In this document: piece by piece, positions 53,901 to 61,926 of the stretch
Numbering within the stretch: the stretch's first letter is position 1
Layout of the letters: the number at the start of each line of letters is the position of its first letter
Assembly: GCA_035691285.1 (NCBI GenBank)
Contig: DASSJI010000156.1
Location: 23,794 to 87,793, forward strand
Length of the DNA: 64,000 nucleotides
DNA from: DATFEN01 sp035691285
Lineage (GTDB): Bacteria > Acidobacteriota > Vicinamibacteria > Fen-336
Reading direction: 5' to 3'
Program-made: the position numbers and the translations under genes
The notes under the pieces: generated by a model
What the model was told of the DNA's origin: nothing
Database searches by the model: none
The model's input: the letters and a program-made list of their open reading frames with translations, nothing else

Positions 53901-55142
53901 CTTCGGATCGAGGCGGACCGCCTCCTTCAGCTCACGCTCGGCGGTCTCGATCTCCGAGGCCTGGTACGCGGCGCCGCCCTTGTGGGCGTGGAGGCGGCTG
54001 AGGGCGGCCCGAGTCTCGTCCGGGCTGCGCGAGGCCTTGAGCCGCGAGCTCAGATGCAGGATCCCCAGGTCGATCTGCTCGAAGCGGGCGAAGAGCCCCG
54101 CCACGCGGCGGGACCACTCGGCGTCGGCGTCCTCGAGGCGGAACAGCTCGTCGAGCCACAGGAGCGCGTCGTCTCTCCGCCCTTCCTCGAGGGCGATCTC
54201 GGCGAGATGGTAGGGGATCGCCGGCTGCCGCTCGGCCTCGGTCCACGCGCGGCCGTACATGGTGGCCGCCGTCTTGAGGTCCGCCTGCTCCAGGGCCACG
54301 TCGGCGATGTGGCGGTAGAGTGCGCTGCGGGCGGGGTCCAGGTCCAGTGCGGCCTTCCACGCCGCGCGGGCCTCGTCGGGCTCGCCGAGCTGGCGGTTCG
54401 CCCAGCCGAGGTTGATGCGGTATTGAGCGTTTCCAGGGTCGAGGCGGACCGCTTCGGCGTAGGCCGCCTTCGCGTCCTTGTAGTTGCGGCCCCCGTAGGC
54501 GCGATCCCCCCGCCGGGCCTCGTGGCGCGCGAGGCGCCGGGAGACGAGGTGGCCGTAGCCGGAGACCCGGGGCAGCGCCCCGCGCAGCGCGGCCCGAGCC
54601 TCGTCCTCGCGGCCGTGCCGCTCGAGGAAGTCCGACAGCCGCAGCGCCGTCTGGAAAGACGGCGCCTGACGCAGGGCTTCCCTGAGGTGGCCTTCGGCCT
54701 CGCGCAAGCTGCCGAGCTGTTCGTAGGCGTCGGCGAGGCGCGTGCGGACGGCCGGCTGGCTCCCGTCGATCGCGAGGCTCCGGGCGAGGTCATCGGCCGC
54801 CTCCTTGAAGCGCCCGCTCGCCAGGTGGATGGCCGCGATCTCGTTGATCAGCTCCACGCGCCGCGGCTCCACCTTCAGCACGGTGCGCCACGTCGCGATC
54901 GCCTCCTGGTGGCGGCCGGACTTGTGATAGGCCCAACCCAGGTTCTGCCACGCCATGAGAAGGCCGGCGTCCTGCTCCGTCGCCCTCTTGAAGGCGGCGA
55001 TCGCCTCGTCGTAGCGGCCTTCCTTGTAGAGGCGCGTGCCTCGGTCCAGGGCCTCCTGCCCGGGCGAGGCCGCGAGGACGGCTCGCGGCGGCGGCGCGAG
55101 CGCAACCATGACGACGAGGGCCATCAGGCGTCGCGGCTTCAC
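50997..55142 (-). CDS. TPR - NodB deacetylase - outer-membrane barrel fusion (PgaA/PgaB-like)
   Basis: 1381 residues from GTG 55142 (GTGA overlap with the upstream gene). Signal peptide to about residue 24. Residues 30-740 are a TPR superhelix of some 20 units. A polysaccharide-deacetylase (NodB) domain spans about 755-1030: TVYVPILMYHGLGDH, TFDDAR with Asp820/Asp821, SHGHRAHDL with His877 and His882 (H-x4-H as in PgaB), and VGYAFPFSEAGQ. A short TPR stretch follows (1040-1105). Residues about 1110-1381 are alternating beta strands ending GALEVRF, the C-terminal Phe of outer-membrane barrels. In Escherichia coli the TPR-plus-barrel exporter (PgaA) and the deacetylase (PgaB) are separate. Inferred: outer-membrane export port with built-in deacetylation. 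Confidence 0.88.
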   Translation of the reverse strand: MKPRRLMALVVMVALAPPPRAVLAASPGQEALDRGTRLYKEGRYDEAIAAFKRATEQDAGLLMAWQNLGWAYHKSGRHQEAIATWRTVLKVEPRRVELINEIAAIHLASGRFKEAADDLARSLAIDGSQPAVRTRLADAYEQLGSLREAEGHLREALRQAPSFQTALRLSDFLERHGREDEARAALRGALPRVSGYGHLVSRRLARHEARRGDRAYGGRNYKDAKAAYAEAVRLDPGNAQYRINLGWANRQLGEPDEARAAWKAALDLDPARSALYRHIADVALEQADLKTAATMYGRAWTEAERQPAIPYHLAEIALEEGRRDDALLWLDELFRLEDADAEWSRRVAGLFARFEQIDLGILHLSSRLKASRSPDETRAALSRLHAHKGGAAYQASEIETAERELKEAVRLDPKNTNALRDLGWAYWAADRFDWTKEVWTRYAAAHPDQAEPHNLLTHLYLKVGDFASAVTSARASLRLDPKQPQQRLKLAKALHWSGAFGEARTLAEAVAKESPDDLGAQLFWAELLMQYHDFDRGKDQWKRVLDLGHRDAKAEYYWVKSLYELGQYDQALSEARRLLDAEGPKQPLLQFLADDAVQRGSDGEAIQWYALLTRHFPDRVAAWLELARLRQKRGDLEGAQATLTQARQRHPDRFDLALAAAQLDRAAGRGGDAYAAFLALSRSHAGMRDVFWGRFETALETGRHDEALATLRSGKEPLLKGYERLGQEARVLYGMGRHGDAQRSLERVVDPPRGTVYVPILMYHGLGDHPRSASMPAALFESQLRALKRAGYSALTVAELAAVLDGRQLFPARPILITFDDARIDSFERADPILARYGMKATMFVPTARILDGHPFFADWKRIGGFAATGRWDLQSHGHRAHDLISVDGDQQTGSFLVNRQWLEAAQRSESWEEYAARVDADYRSSIEELKQRRSGLQVVGYAFPFSEAGQENVGNEPGASDLNQELLKRYFRFGFVQDDSGYNELRPGLPSGLMLRRFGVPRDMDGDALLGHLALHHPKLVARAQSGRFHYWQGEYAQARASFERLAADEPHMRGEAAYYLAAIQAQRGRPDAAERQLQIAETLGSKKLSDDPALAQRIRWENRVRLAPRVEFSDDSDGRETLWQGALLHTGTLGGFEATLGAGRFALSEDGLPSLEGPELSVAARLGPLSNWTIEGRVAQRSPDGLERSIGWGLGVALESDRVELRGRVGIQDVETLRARLRGLQVQSYAGHAAVRLTSSLLGVLDGAIGRYDDTNERLDLSGKLLVRPRSWHGLGLGAGVAWSDTLFRSDLYYSPEALRQLRGLVAYQRRWDPGWLVETEVGLGLAEDERNGRRGTVSLTGRAGQAWGERLRTRLEGRYGSAPGYESWGFGGALEVRF

Positions 55143-57052
55143 GAGGCGGCTCCTTTCCGTGGCTCGCCGGGGGCCGGGCGCGCCGTGTCCCCGACGAGCC
55201 TCCTGCCGGCCGGCTCCACGAGCAGCCGGAAGCGGCGCCAGCGGGTCTGCTGGCTGTGCGCCCAGGACTCGATCTCCTGCCGCGCCTCCGGAGGCAGGCC
55301 GGTGGCGTCGATGCGCATTCCAGCGAAGCCTTGCTCGGCCACGAGGGCGAGCGCCTCGCCGAGGCGGGCCGCCCGCACCTCCGAGCCGCCGTCGGGTGAG
55401 AGCCGCAACGTCGGCAGGATCTCCCAGCCGTAGCGCCGGGCCAGGATCGCCAGGAGATCGCGGTCGAGGGGTTGCTCACGCAGGCCGTTGCGACCGGCCT
55501 GGAGCCACAGGGGCGAGAGCGCCGCGAGGCCGGGCGACTCGCGGATCGCGGACTGCACCTGCTCGGCGGACGGCCGGCCAGGCATCGGCCACGCCCGGTA
55601 ATCGACCTCGGAGAAGCGGAGGTCGCGGACCGTGAGGCGCGCGGGCTCTCCGTCTCCCCAGACGACGAGACCCACGGTCCCGCGGGACATGTCCGGCAGG
55701 TGTGCGGGTCGATCGGAGACGGGGCGGCCGTCCCACTCCACCCAGACGCCGGCTCCGCGCCTCACGATCTTGAGGCGATGCGGGCGCCCCGGCTCGACGC
55801 GCGCTTCTGGAAAGCTCGCCAGGGTCTCGACCTGGCTCGCTGGCCGTCGGCGCTGCAGGTGCGACGCGCGCCCGTCGCCGCCCCAGCGCCATTCCTCGGA
55901 CAGGTCGGAGGATTGTTGAACGATCCAGAGCTGACCGCTGTCGATCCGTACCTGGGCTTCGAGGGCCCACTCGTCCGACAGCTGGCTCGCCGCGCGCCAC
56001 ACGTCGGCGCGGACGGGTCCCTCCACGACCAGGCTGTCTTCATCGAGGCGGGCCTCGCCGACCCCTGCGACCCATCGCCACGGCAGCAGCTCACCGGCGC
56101 CCTCGGGAGCCGCTCCGAGCGCCATGGCGACGCGCTTCCCGAGCGTGTCGGCGGACCAGCGCGGGGCGACCCGCATGCGCTTCAGGTGGTGCGGGTCCGA
56201 CAGGCGGTCGTTCACGCCGAACAGGTCGTCCACGAAGGCGAGAGTGTGGAAGGTCGCGAGGGCCTCCTCGTGGGCGCTCGCCACCTCGGGGTCGAGGCTC
56301 GCGACGGCCACGTCCTTGAGCGGAGGAGCGTAGGCGAGCACCGGTCGTCCGACCTCCTCCTCCAGGGTGCCACGGGCCTCCTGCTGGTCGCGCAGCGCGC
56401 GCGCGGCGAACTCCGCGCCGCTCTCGGCGCGGTTCTCGCTCGGGAGCCATGCGCGGCGGACGAAGAATGGGCCCTCGCCGCCCTCGTCGTCGACGCGGAT
56501 CGGGGTGTGGCCCAGGCGCCCGTGGGAGCCGATCTCCCACAGGCCGCTCGCCGCCATCCGGCGCAGCCGCGGCCAGTACAGGAAGAACGGATCGCGCCGC
56601 TCTTGTCGCTCCGTCATCACGAACATCGCCGCCGGCCACTCGAGCTCGCGCAAGACCGGGTCGACCGCGTCGGCGGTGGACAGGTAGCCGTGGTCGAAGG
56701 TGAGGACCAGGGAGCGCGCCGGCAGCGCGTCGAGCTCGCCGCGATAGAACCGCGCCAGGGTCTCGAGTCCGATGGCCTGGAAGCCGGCGCTGCGGAGAGC
56801 GAGGAGCTGCTCCCGGAGCAGCCCGCGGTCCACGTGCCGGATGTCCACGTCCTCGACCACGCGGTCGTACGCCAGCGCCAGGATCAGCGGGTCCGCGACG
56901 CCCGTCTCGGGGACGGAGGCGAGCACGGGCCGGTAGGCCCAGTAGTGCCAGAAGATCGTCGCCGCGCCGGCCAGCGTCAGGAGCGTCAGCCAGGCGACGG
57001 CGTCCTCCAGGAAGGTCCGGGTGCGGTAGGCGCGCCGGGTGCGCGGCGACAT
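55139..57052 (-). CDS. membrane-anchored NodB-type deacetylase with GH18-like tail (PgaB-like)
   Basis: 637 residues from ATG 57052, 2 nt after the synthase stop. N-terminal membrane anchor (about 18-40), so it faces the periplasm. NodB domain about 50-270: PLILALAYDRVVED, TFDHGYLS with Asp120 but His121 where the second Asp is expected, and SHGRLGHTP with His177 and His182. A jelly-roll-like region follows (about 330-470), then a GH18-like segment (SPLWLQAGRNGLREQPLD, WEILPTLRLS, GFAGMRIDATGLPPEA) whose DxxDxDxE motif has lost the Glu. The same two-part layout as PgaB. Substitution of the metal Asp leaves activity in doubt. Confidence 0.82.
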   Translation of the reverse strand: MSPRTRRAYRTRTFLEDAVAWLTLLTLAGAATIFWHYWAYRPVLASVPETGVADPLILALAYDRVVEDVDIRHVDRGLLREQLLALRSAGFQAIGLETLARFYRGELDALPARSLVLTFDHGYLSTADAVDPVLRELEWPAAMFVMTERQERRDPFFLYWPRLRRMAASGLWEIGSHGRLGHTPIRVDDEGGEGPFFVRRAWLPSENRAESGAEFAARALRDQQEARGTLEEEVGRPVLAYAPPLKDVAVASLDPEVASAHEEALATFHTLAFVDDLFGVNDRLSDPHHLKRMRVAPRWSADTLGKRVAMALGAAPEGAGELLPWRWVAGVGEARLDEDSLVVEGPVRADVWRAASQLSDEWALEAQVRIDSGQLWIVQQSSDLSEEWRWGGDGRASHLQRRRPASQVETLASFPEARVEPGRPHRLKIVRRGAGVWVEWDGRPVSDRPAHLPDMSRGTVGLVVWGDGEPARLTVRDLRFSEVDYRAWPMPGRPSAEQVQSAIRESPGLAALSPLWLQAGRNGLREQPLDRDLLAILARRYGWEILPTLRLSPDGGSEVRAARLGEALALVAEQGFAGMRIDATGLPPEARQEIESWAHSQQTRWRRFRLLVEPAGRRLVGDTARPAPGEPRKGAAS

Positions 57053-57054
57053 CG

Positions 57055-58446
57055 TCAGCGGGTCCCCCAGTGGTTCCGGCGCACCGTCAGGAGCGCGTAG
57101 TAGGTCTGCCAGACGAGGATCAGCATGTAGAAGAAGCTGAAGGCGACGCCGTAGACCCAGAGCCCGCTGCGCAGGCGGCCGAGGTAGTAGAGACCGTAGA
57201 GGGCCGACATCAGCGTCGCGCCGTAGATGTAGAGGAGCGAGACCTCCCCGACGCCGGCGAGCGGCAGCACGATCGCATTGCAGACCACGATCGGAGAGAT
57301 GAGGGGGAACAGGCCGCCGAGGTAGAAGAAGAACGCCGCCATCGGGTGCCGGCGCCACATGAAGCGGGCGGCGAGGAACGTCTCGCGCACCCAGGACTTC
57401 TTCCAGCGGAGCTGCTGCTTGAAGAACTGCCGGTACGTCTCGGGGACCAGGGTGGAGCAGCTCGCCCGGGAGTCGTAGATCACCCGGTAGCGCCTGAGCA
57501 TGAAGTTCGTCAGGCTGCGGTCGTCGCCGAAGGTAGCGGGCGTGCCCAGGAAGGACTGGCGCAGCCACACGTCGAGGATCTCCATGACGTAGCGGCGGCG
57601 GTAGGCGGCCAGGCAGCCGGAGCAGCAGGCCACGGCTCCGAACAGCGACTCGGCGGCCTTCACGACGCGGAACGCGACGTAGTAGCGGACCTCCTGCATG
57701 CGCGTCAGGAAGTTCCTCTTCGCGTTCTGCACGTGGGCGTGGCCGCACACGGCCCCGACGTCCGGATCCTTGAAGCCCTGCACGATCCTGCGGATGGTGT
57801 CGCGGCGCACGAAGCTGTCGGAGTCCACGTACACGAGGATCTCGCCGCGCGCCGCGCGCGCCCCGGCCGCCATGCCGTGCCGCTTCCCGAGGTTGCGTCC
57901 GAAGTCGATGACGCGCAGGCCGGGATGGAGCTGCTGCGCGCGGCGCATCTCGGCCAGCGTCCCGTCCGTGGAGCCGTCGTTGACCGCGATGACCTCGAGC
58001 AGGTGGCTGGGGTAGTCCGAGGCATAGAGGCAGTGGATCGTTCGCGCGATGGACTTCTCCTCGTTCTTGCACGCGATCACCGCGGAGACCGTCGGCCGAT
58101 AGGCGACGTCCCTCGGCGGCCGGTAGAAGGCCGAGAGGAAGAAGCGGGACAAAATGTAGAAAGAGATGAGCAGGCTGTAGGTGTTGGCGAGGGGTCTGTA
58201 CCAGAAATACTCGATGTTCGCAGCCTTCAAGTACACGACGTGCGCCACGCCGGCGGCGAACAGCACGGCCGCCGCGAGCGCAATGCACCAGTAGGCGAGC
58301 GCGCCCAGCGCGCTCCGCGGGGCTTCGCTGCGAGCCGCCACGGGAGGCGGCGGCAGGCTCCGCACGCGGACCTGCGCCTCACGCCGGGAGCGCGGGAGGG
58401 ATCGCGGCGGACGGACAGCGTCGGAATTCGAGCGGAGATCGAGCAT
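57055..58446 (-). CDS. processive GT2 polysaccharide synthase (PgaC/IcaA/NodC-like)
   Basis: 463 residues from ATG 58446; GTG 58476 would add ten residues but lies within a sigma-54 promoter, so the ATG is preferred. Membrane segments at about 45-65 and 85-105, then the GT2 domain: PTVSAVIACKNEEKS, VNDGSTDG, YVDSDSF (DxD), GDDRSLTNF, and QxxRW as QQLRWKKSW, which marks processive enzymes. Three or four more segments close the C-terminus. The family includes PNAG synthase, chitin-oligosaccharide (NodC) and hyaluronan synthases; the deacetylases beside it point to poly-N-acetylglucosamine or a relative. No PilZ domain is attached. Confidence 0.92.
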   Translation of the reverse strand: MLDLRSNSDAVRPPRSLPRSRREAQVRVRSLPPPPVAARSEAPRSALGALAYWCIALAAAVLFAAGVAHVVYLKAANIEYFWYRPLANTYSLLISFYILSRFFLSAFYRPPRDVAYRPTVSAVIACKNEEKSIARTIHCLYASDYPSHLLEVIAVNDGSTDGTLAEMRRAQQLHPGLRVIDFGRNLGKRHGMAAGARAARGEILVYVDSDSFVRRDTIRRIVQGFKDPDVGAVCGHAHVQNAKRNFLTRMQEVRYYVAFRVVKAAESLFGAVACCSGCLAAYRRRYVMEILDVWLRQSFLGTPATFGDDRSLTNFMLRRYRVIYDSRASCSTLVPETYRQFFKQQLRWKKSWVRETFLAARFMWRRHPMAAFFFYLGGLFPLISPIVVCNAIVLPLAGVGEVSLLYIYGATLMSALYGLYYLGRLRSGLWVYGVAFSFFYMLILVWQTYYALLTVRRNHWGTR

Positions 58447-58459
58447 CCACACCGCGAGG

Positions 58460-58475
58460 AGCAACGCCCGTGCCA
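58460..58475 (-). promoter_or_regulatory. sigma-54 promoter of the polysaccharide synthase
   Basis: TGGCACG-GGCG-TTGCT on the minus strand, matching the -24/-12 consensus at every fixed position (GG and GC properly 12 apart). Predicted start at about 58449, only 3 nt before ATG 58446, so the mRNA would be practically leaderless. It lies in the gap after the gene for a sigma-54 activator. Confidence 0.65.
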
Positions 58476-58504
58476 CGCGGGCGCGCCACCGAGGCGCGTG
58501 TGGC

Positions 58505-59842
58505 CTAGCTCACCTTTCGGTCGTACTGGTTCACGCGGTTGTAGAGGGTCTTGAGGCTGATCCCGAGGATCTCGGCGGCGCGCCGCTTGTCGCCGTCGAG
58601 GTTCTCGAGCGTCGCAAGGATCAGCCGCCGCTCGGCGTCCGCGAGGGAGGTGCCGACGGCCAGGGCGACCTCCGCGCCGGCCGGCTGCCGCCGCTCGCCC
58701 AGCGGCAGCTCGTCGACGCCGATCTCGTTCTCGGCCAGGATGAACGCGCGCTGCACGACGTTCCGCAGCTCCCGGACGTTGCCCGGCCAGGCGTGGCGCC
58801 GGAGCCTGTCCAGGGCGGCGGGGCTGAAGCGCTTGGCGGTCTCGTCCTGCTTGTTCAGCTGATCCAGCGCGTGCTGGGCGAGGAGCGCGATGTCCTCGCC
58901 CCGCTCCCTCAGCGGGGGGAGGTGGATGGGGAACACGTTCAGCCGGTAGAGCAGGTCCTCCCGCAGCTTGCCGCTCGTCACCGCCTCGGCGGGGTCGCGG
59001 TTGGTCGCGGCGATCAAGCGGGCGTCGACGCGGATCGCGTCGGTCCCGCCCACGCGCATGAAGGTGCCGGTCTCGAGCACGCGCAGCAGCTTCACCTGGA
59101 GCTCGGCCGACATCTCGGTGATCTCGTCGAGGAAGAGCGTGCCGTGGTTCGCGCGCTCGAAGTAGCCGCGGTGCACGCGGTCGGCTCCGGTGAAGCTTCC
59201 CTTCTCGTGGCCGAACAGCTCGCTCTCGATGAGGGTCGGAGACATGGCGCCGCAATTGACGGGGACGAAGGGCTCCTTGGGGCGGCGGCTCAGCCCGTGG
59301 ATCGCCTCGGCAGCGCGCTCCTTGCCGGTCCCGGTCTCGCCGGTGATCAGGATCGAGGCGTCGGTGGGCGCCACCTTGGCGATCAGGTCGTACACCCGCT
59401 GCATGCCGGGCGAGCCTCCGACCAGGTTACCGAAGCGGCCGAGCTTGCGGAGCTCGCTGCGCAGCGAGCCGATCTCCTCGCGCAGCTCCCGGGTGCGCGC
59501 CAGGTTGCCCAGCACCATCTTGATGCGCGCGAAGTCGACGGGCTTCGTGAGGTAGTCGGCGACGTTGCGGCGCAGCGCCTCGACCGCGGTCTCGACGCTC
59601 GCGTGGGCCGTCACCAGGATCGCCTGGGTGTCGGGGCGCTCCTTGAGCTCGTCGAGCAGCTCGAAGCCGCTGCCGTCCGGGAGCTGCAGGTCGGTGATCA
59701 GCACGTCGGGCGGCGCGGTCGCCATCTCGGCGCGCGCCTCCTTGAGGCTTGAGGCGGTGGCGGCCGTGAAGTCCTCGCGGCTCACGGCCTCGGCCAGCCC
59801 GAGGGCGAAGCCGAGGTCGTCGTCGACGATCAGGGCGTGCAT
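58505..59842 (-). CDS. NtrC-family sigma-54-dependent response regulator
   Basis: 445 residues. Receiver with VDDD pocket and phosphoacceptor Asp51 (VLITDLQLPDGSG), central AAA+ domain with Walker A GETGTGKE (about 167-174), sigma-54 contact loop GSFTGAD (Ser replaces Ala of GAFTGA), Walker B GTLFLDEI, arginine fingers, and a C-terminal Fis-type helix-turn-helix (DKRRAAEILGISLKTLYNRV). It lies 3 nt after the sensor kinase gene and 58 nt before the synthase ATG, so it is the obvious activator of the two sigma-54 promoters in the locus. Confidence 0.95.
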   Translation of the reverse strand: MHALIVDDDLGFALGLAEAVSREDFTAATASSLKEARAEMATAPPDVLITDLQLPDGSGFELLDELKERPDTQAILVTAHASVETAVEALRRNVADYLTKPVDFARIKMVLGNLARTRELREEIGSLRSELRKLGRFGNLVGGSPGMQRVYDLIAKVAPTDASILITGETGTGKERAAEAIHGLSRRPKEPFVPVNCGAMSPTLIESELFGHEKGSFTGADRVHRGYFERANHGTLFLDEITEMSAELQVKLLRVLETGTFMRVGGTDAIRVDARLIAATNRDPAEAVTSGKLREDLLYRLNVFPIHLPPLRERGEDIALLAQHALDQLNKQDETAKRFSPAALDRLRRHAWPGNVRELRNVVQRAFILAENEIGVDELPLGERRQPAGAEVALAVGTSLADAERRLILATLENLDGDKRRAAEILGISLKTLYNRVNQYDRKVS

Positions 59843-59845
59843 CGC

Positions 59846-61639
59846 TCAGGCCCTCGCCACGAGCGGCAGCACGATCTCGACCCTGGTCCCGGCGCGGGGG
59901 GCGCTCTCCACGCGGATCCGTCCGCCGTGGAGCTGCACCAACGCGCGGGCCACGTAGAGGCCGATGCCGCTGCCGTTGCGCTTGGTCGTGAAGTCCCGCT
60001 CGTAGATCCGCTGGATCACCTCGGGCGGAATTCCCGGTCCGCTGTCGGCGAACGCGATGCGGGCGCTGCCGTTCTCCGCCGCCATCTCGACCTCGAGACG
60101 GCCGCCGTTGGGGAGCGCCTCCATTGCGTTGACCGACACGTTCAGGAACGCCTGCTTCAGGCGGTCCCGGTAGCCGACGAGGGCCACCGGTCGGTCCGGC
60201 AGCCGGGTGGTGAGCCTCACGCCCTGGCGCCGCGCCTGGGCCTGGAGCAGCGCGCCGATCTCCTCGACGGTGCGGCGCAGGTCGAAGCGCTCCGGGGTTT
60301 CGGTCGCCGGCACGTTCTGGCTCAGCAGGTCCGCGAGGGAGCGGTTGAGGCGCGCCAGCTCCTCGCGCAGCAGCGCGACGTAGCGCTCCTGGCGGCCACG
60401 CACGTCCTCGCGGGCGCCGGAGGCGGCCAGGCTCTCGAGGAGCAGGTCCAGGTTGATCATCATCGCCGAGAGTGGCGCCTTGAGCTCGTGGGTCAGGGTC
60501 CGGAAGAGCCGCGCCACGACCTCGAGCTGGCTCGCCAGGCGCACGTCGGTCTCCAGGGTATCGAGCACGTCGGGATCGCTCATGAGCACCATGCACTGTT
60601 CCTCGCCGGCGTCGCTCCGGCCGTGGATCTCGACGCGCAGCCGCCGTGTCCCCTGCGTGACCGGGAAGTCCTCGACCACGGCGCTCGTGCGTCCGTCGCG
60701 CGCACGTGAGCCATCAAACGACCGCCCTAGCACATCCAATGCCCGGGGCCAGATGGAGCGCAGCTCTCCCAGGTCCTTGGCGCCCGTCAGCTCGAGGGCC
60801 CGGGCGTTGGCGAAGTCCGGGTCGCTGCCGCGCAGCACCAGCACCACGCCGACGTTCGTGACCTGGTCGAGGATCCGCAGGTCGCGCTCGAGTCGGGAGG
60901 TCTCGAGCTGCGCTTCGTTGAGCGCGCGCCGCACCCGACCTGCCGCCGCCAGGGGGAGAGAGAACTCGTCGCGCTGCCGCGGCTTCGGCACGGGCTTGAC
61001 GGCGTAGCCGGGATCCTCGAGGGCGCGGGCGATGGCCGAGGCGCGCCGCGTGAGCTGCACGTGGAGCAGGCCGCCCAGGAGGACCACGGCCGCCAGCCCG
61101 GCCATGGCGGCGGACAGCAGCCGCCGCCGCGCCTGCCCGTAGAGCGCGGCGATCTCCTGGTGGTGGAAGGCGAGCTCGACATAGCCGAGCAGCGCGCCCC
61201 GCTCGACGATGGGCACGTAGGCCACGTAGTCGCCGCCGTGCAGCCAGGGGCTCGGGGACGGCTCGACCTTCACCTCCGGGGGGCGTGCGCCGAAGAGCGC
61301 CTCGGGACGGAAGCGCGGGCCCGTGACCGGCCGGTCGCTGGCGAGAACCTGTCCCTCGCGGTCGACGATGTTGACCGCGGAGAGCAGCTCCGACAGCGTC
61401 ATGACGTCCTCGATCTTCTCGCGCAGCAGCCGCCGCGCGGTCTCGTCGGGCATCTGGAACACGCCCAGGGTGTACTCGACGAGCGGCGCGGCCCGCTCCC
61501 GCGCGATGAGCCCGATCGTCTCGCCGGCGGCGCGCGCGTCGAGCGAGGCGAGGCCGCGCGCCAGGCTCCACGCGAGCGCGGTCAGGAGCGCCGCGTAGAC
61601 GGCGATGGCCAAGAGGGTCGTCTTGATTCCGAGGCTCAT
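59846..61639 (-). CDS. membrane sensor histidine kinase of the polysaccharide locus
   Basis: 597 residues from ATG 61639, where a membrane helix begins (GIKTTLLAIAVYAALLTALA, residues 4-23) after a GGTGGA ribosome site; the frame upstream to 61876 lacks coding character. Periplasmic domain about 28-188, second membrane segment about 190-212, a PAS-like region (about 260-350), HisKA with LTHELKAPLSAMM (His384), and HATPase_c (NVSVNAMEALPNGG, DSGPGIPPEV, GSGIGLYVARALVQLHGG). Cognate partner is the NtrC-type regulator 3 nt downstream. The periplasmic domain has no recognised ligand fold; it may sense the envelope or the polymer. Confidence 0.9.
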   Translation of the reverse strand: MSLGIKTTLLAIAVYAALLTALAWSLARGLASLDARAAGETIGLIARERAAPLVEYTLGVFQMPDETARRLLREKIEDVMTLSELLSAVNIVDREGQVLASDRPVTGPRFRPEALFGARPPEVKVEPSPSPWLHGGDYVAYVPIVERGALLGYVELAFHHQEIAALYGQARRRLLSAAMAGLAAVVLLGGLLHVQLTRRASAIARALEDPGYAVKPVPKPRQRDEFSLPLAAAGRVRRALNEAQLETSRLERDLRILDQVTNVGVVLVLRGSDPDFANARALELTGAKDLGELRSIWPRALDVLGRSFDGSRARDGRTSAVVEDFPVTQGTRRLRVEIHGRSDAGEEQCMVLMSDPDVLDTLETDVRLASQLEVVARLFRTLTHELKAPLSAMMINLDLLLESLAASGAREDVRGRQERYVALLREELARLNRSLADLLSQNVPATETPERFDLRRTVEEIGALLQAQARRQGVRLTTRLPDRPVALVGYRDRLKQAFLNVSVNAMEALPNGGRLEVEMAAENGSARIAFADSGPGIPPEVIQRIYERDFTTKRNGSGIGLYVARALVQLHGGRIRVESAPRAGTRVEIVLPLVARA

Positions 61640-61657
61640 TCCACCGCTCCCGGGGCC

Positions 61658-61678
61658 CGCGATCCATGGACGATCGCG
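61658..61678. promoter_or_regulatory. 21-bp dyad, candidate activator-binding site
   Basis: CGCGATC-N7-GATCGCG, perfect 7-bp arms. It lies about 127-147 bases upstream of the sigma-54 start predicted at 61805, the usual place for an NtrC-type enhancer site, and 19-39 bases before the sensor kinase ATG on the other strand, so it might serve both directions. Confidence 0.45.
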
Positions 61679-61778
61679 CAGCCGCTTTCTACAAACTACA
61701 CGGCCCGCATGCCGCGGCCGAGTCTCCGCGCGGCCTGTGCCGCAACCCTGGATCGGTCGTCCCGCGGCTCCCGCATCC

Positions 61779-61794
61779 CGGCACGCGTGTTGCT
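61779..61794 (+). promoter_or_regulatory. sigma-54 promoter upstream of a small exported peptide
   Basis: CGGCACG-CGTG-TTGCT: consensus at all fixed positions but the first base of TGGCAC. Predicted start at about 61805, giving a 122-nt leader to ATG 61927. Divergent from the sensor kinase gene. Confidence 0.55.
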
Positions 61795-61926
61795 CCGCAT
61801 GCCGGCGAGGCGCCGCGAGGCTCGAACCCGTCTCGAATGCCTCATACGGGCGCCTCGGCGCGGTGATCCCGGTCACACCGGGGCTCTAGCGCGCTTCTTA
61901 ACCAAGACCCGAGGAGGTATCGAACG

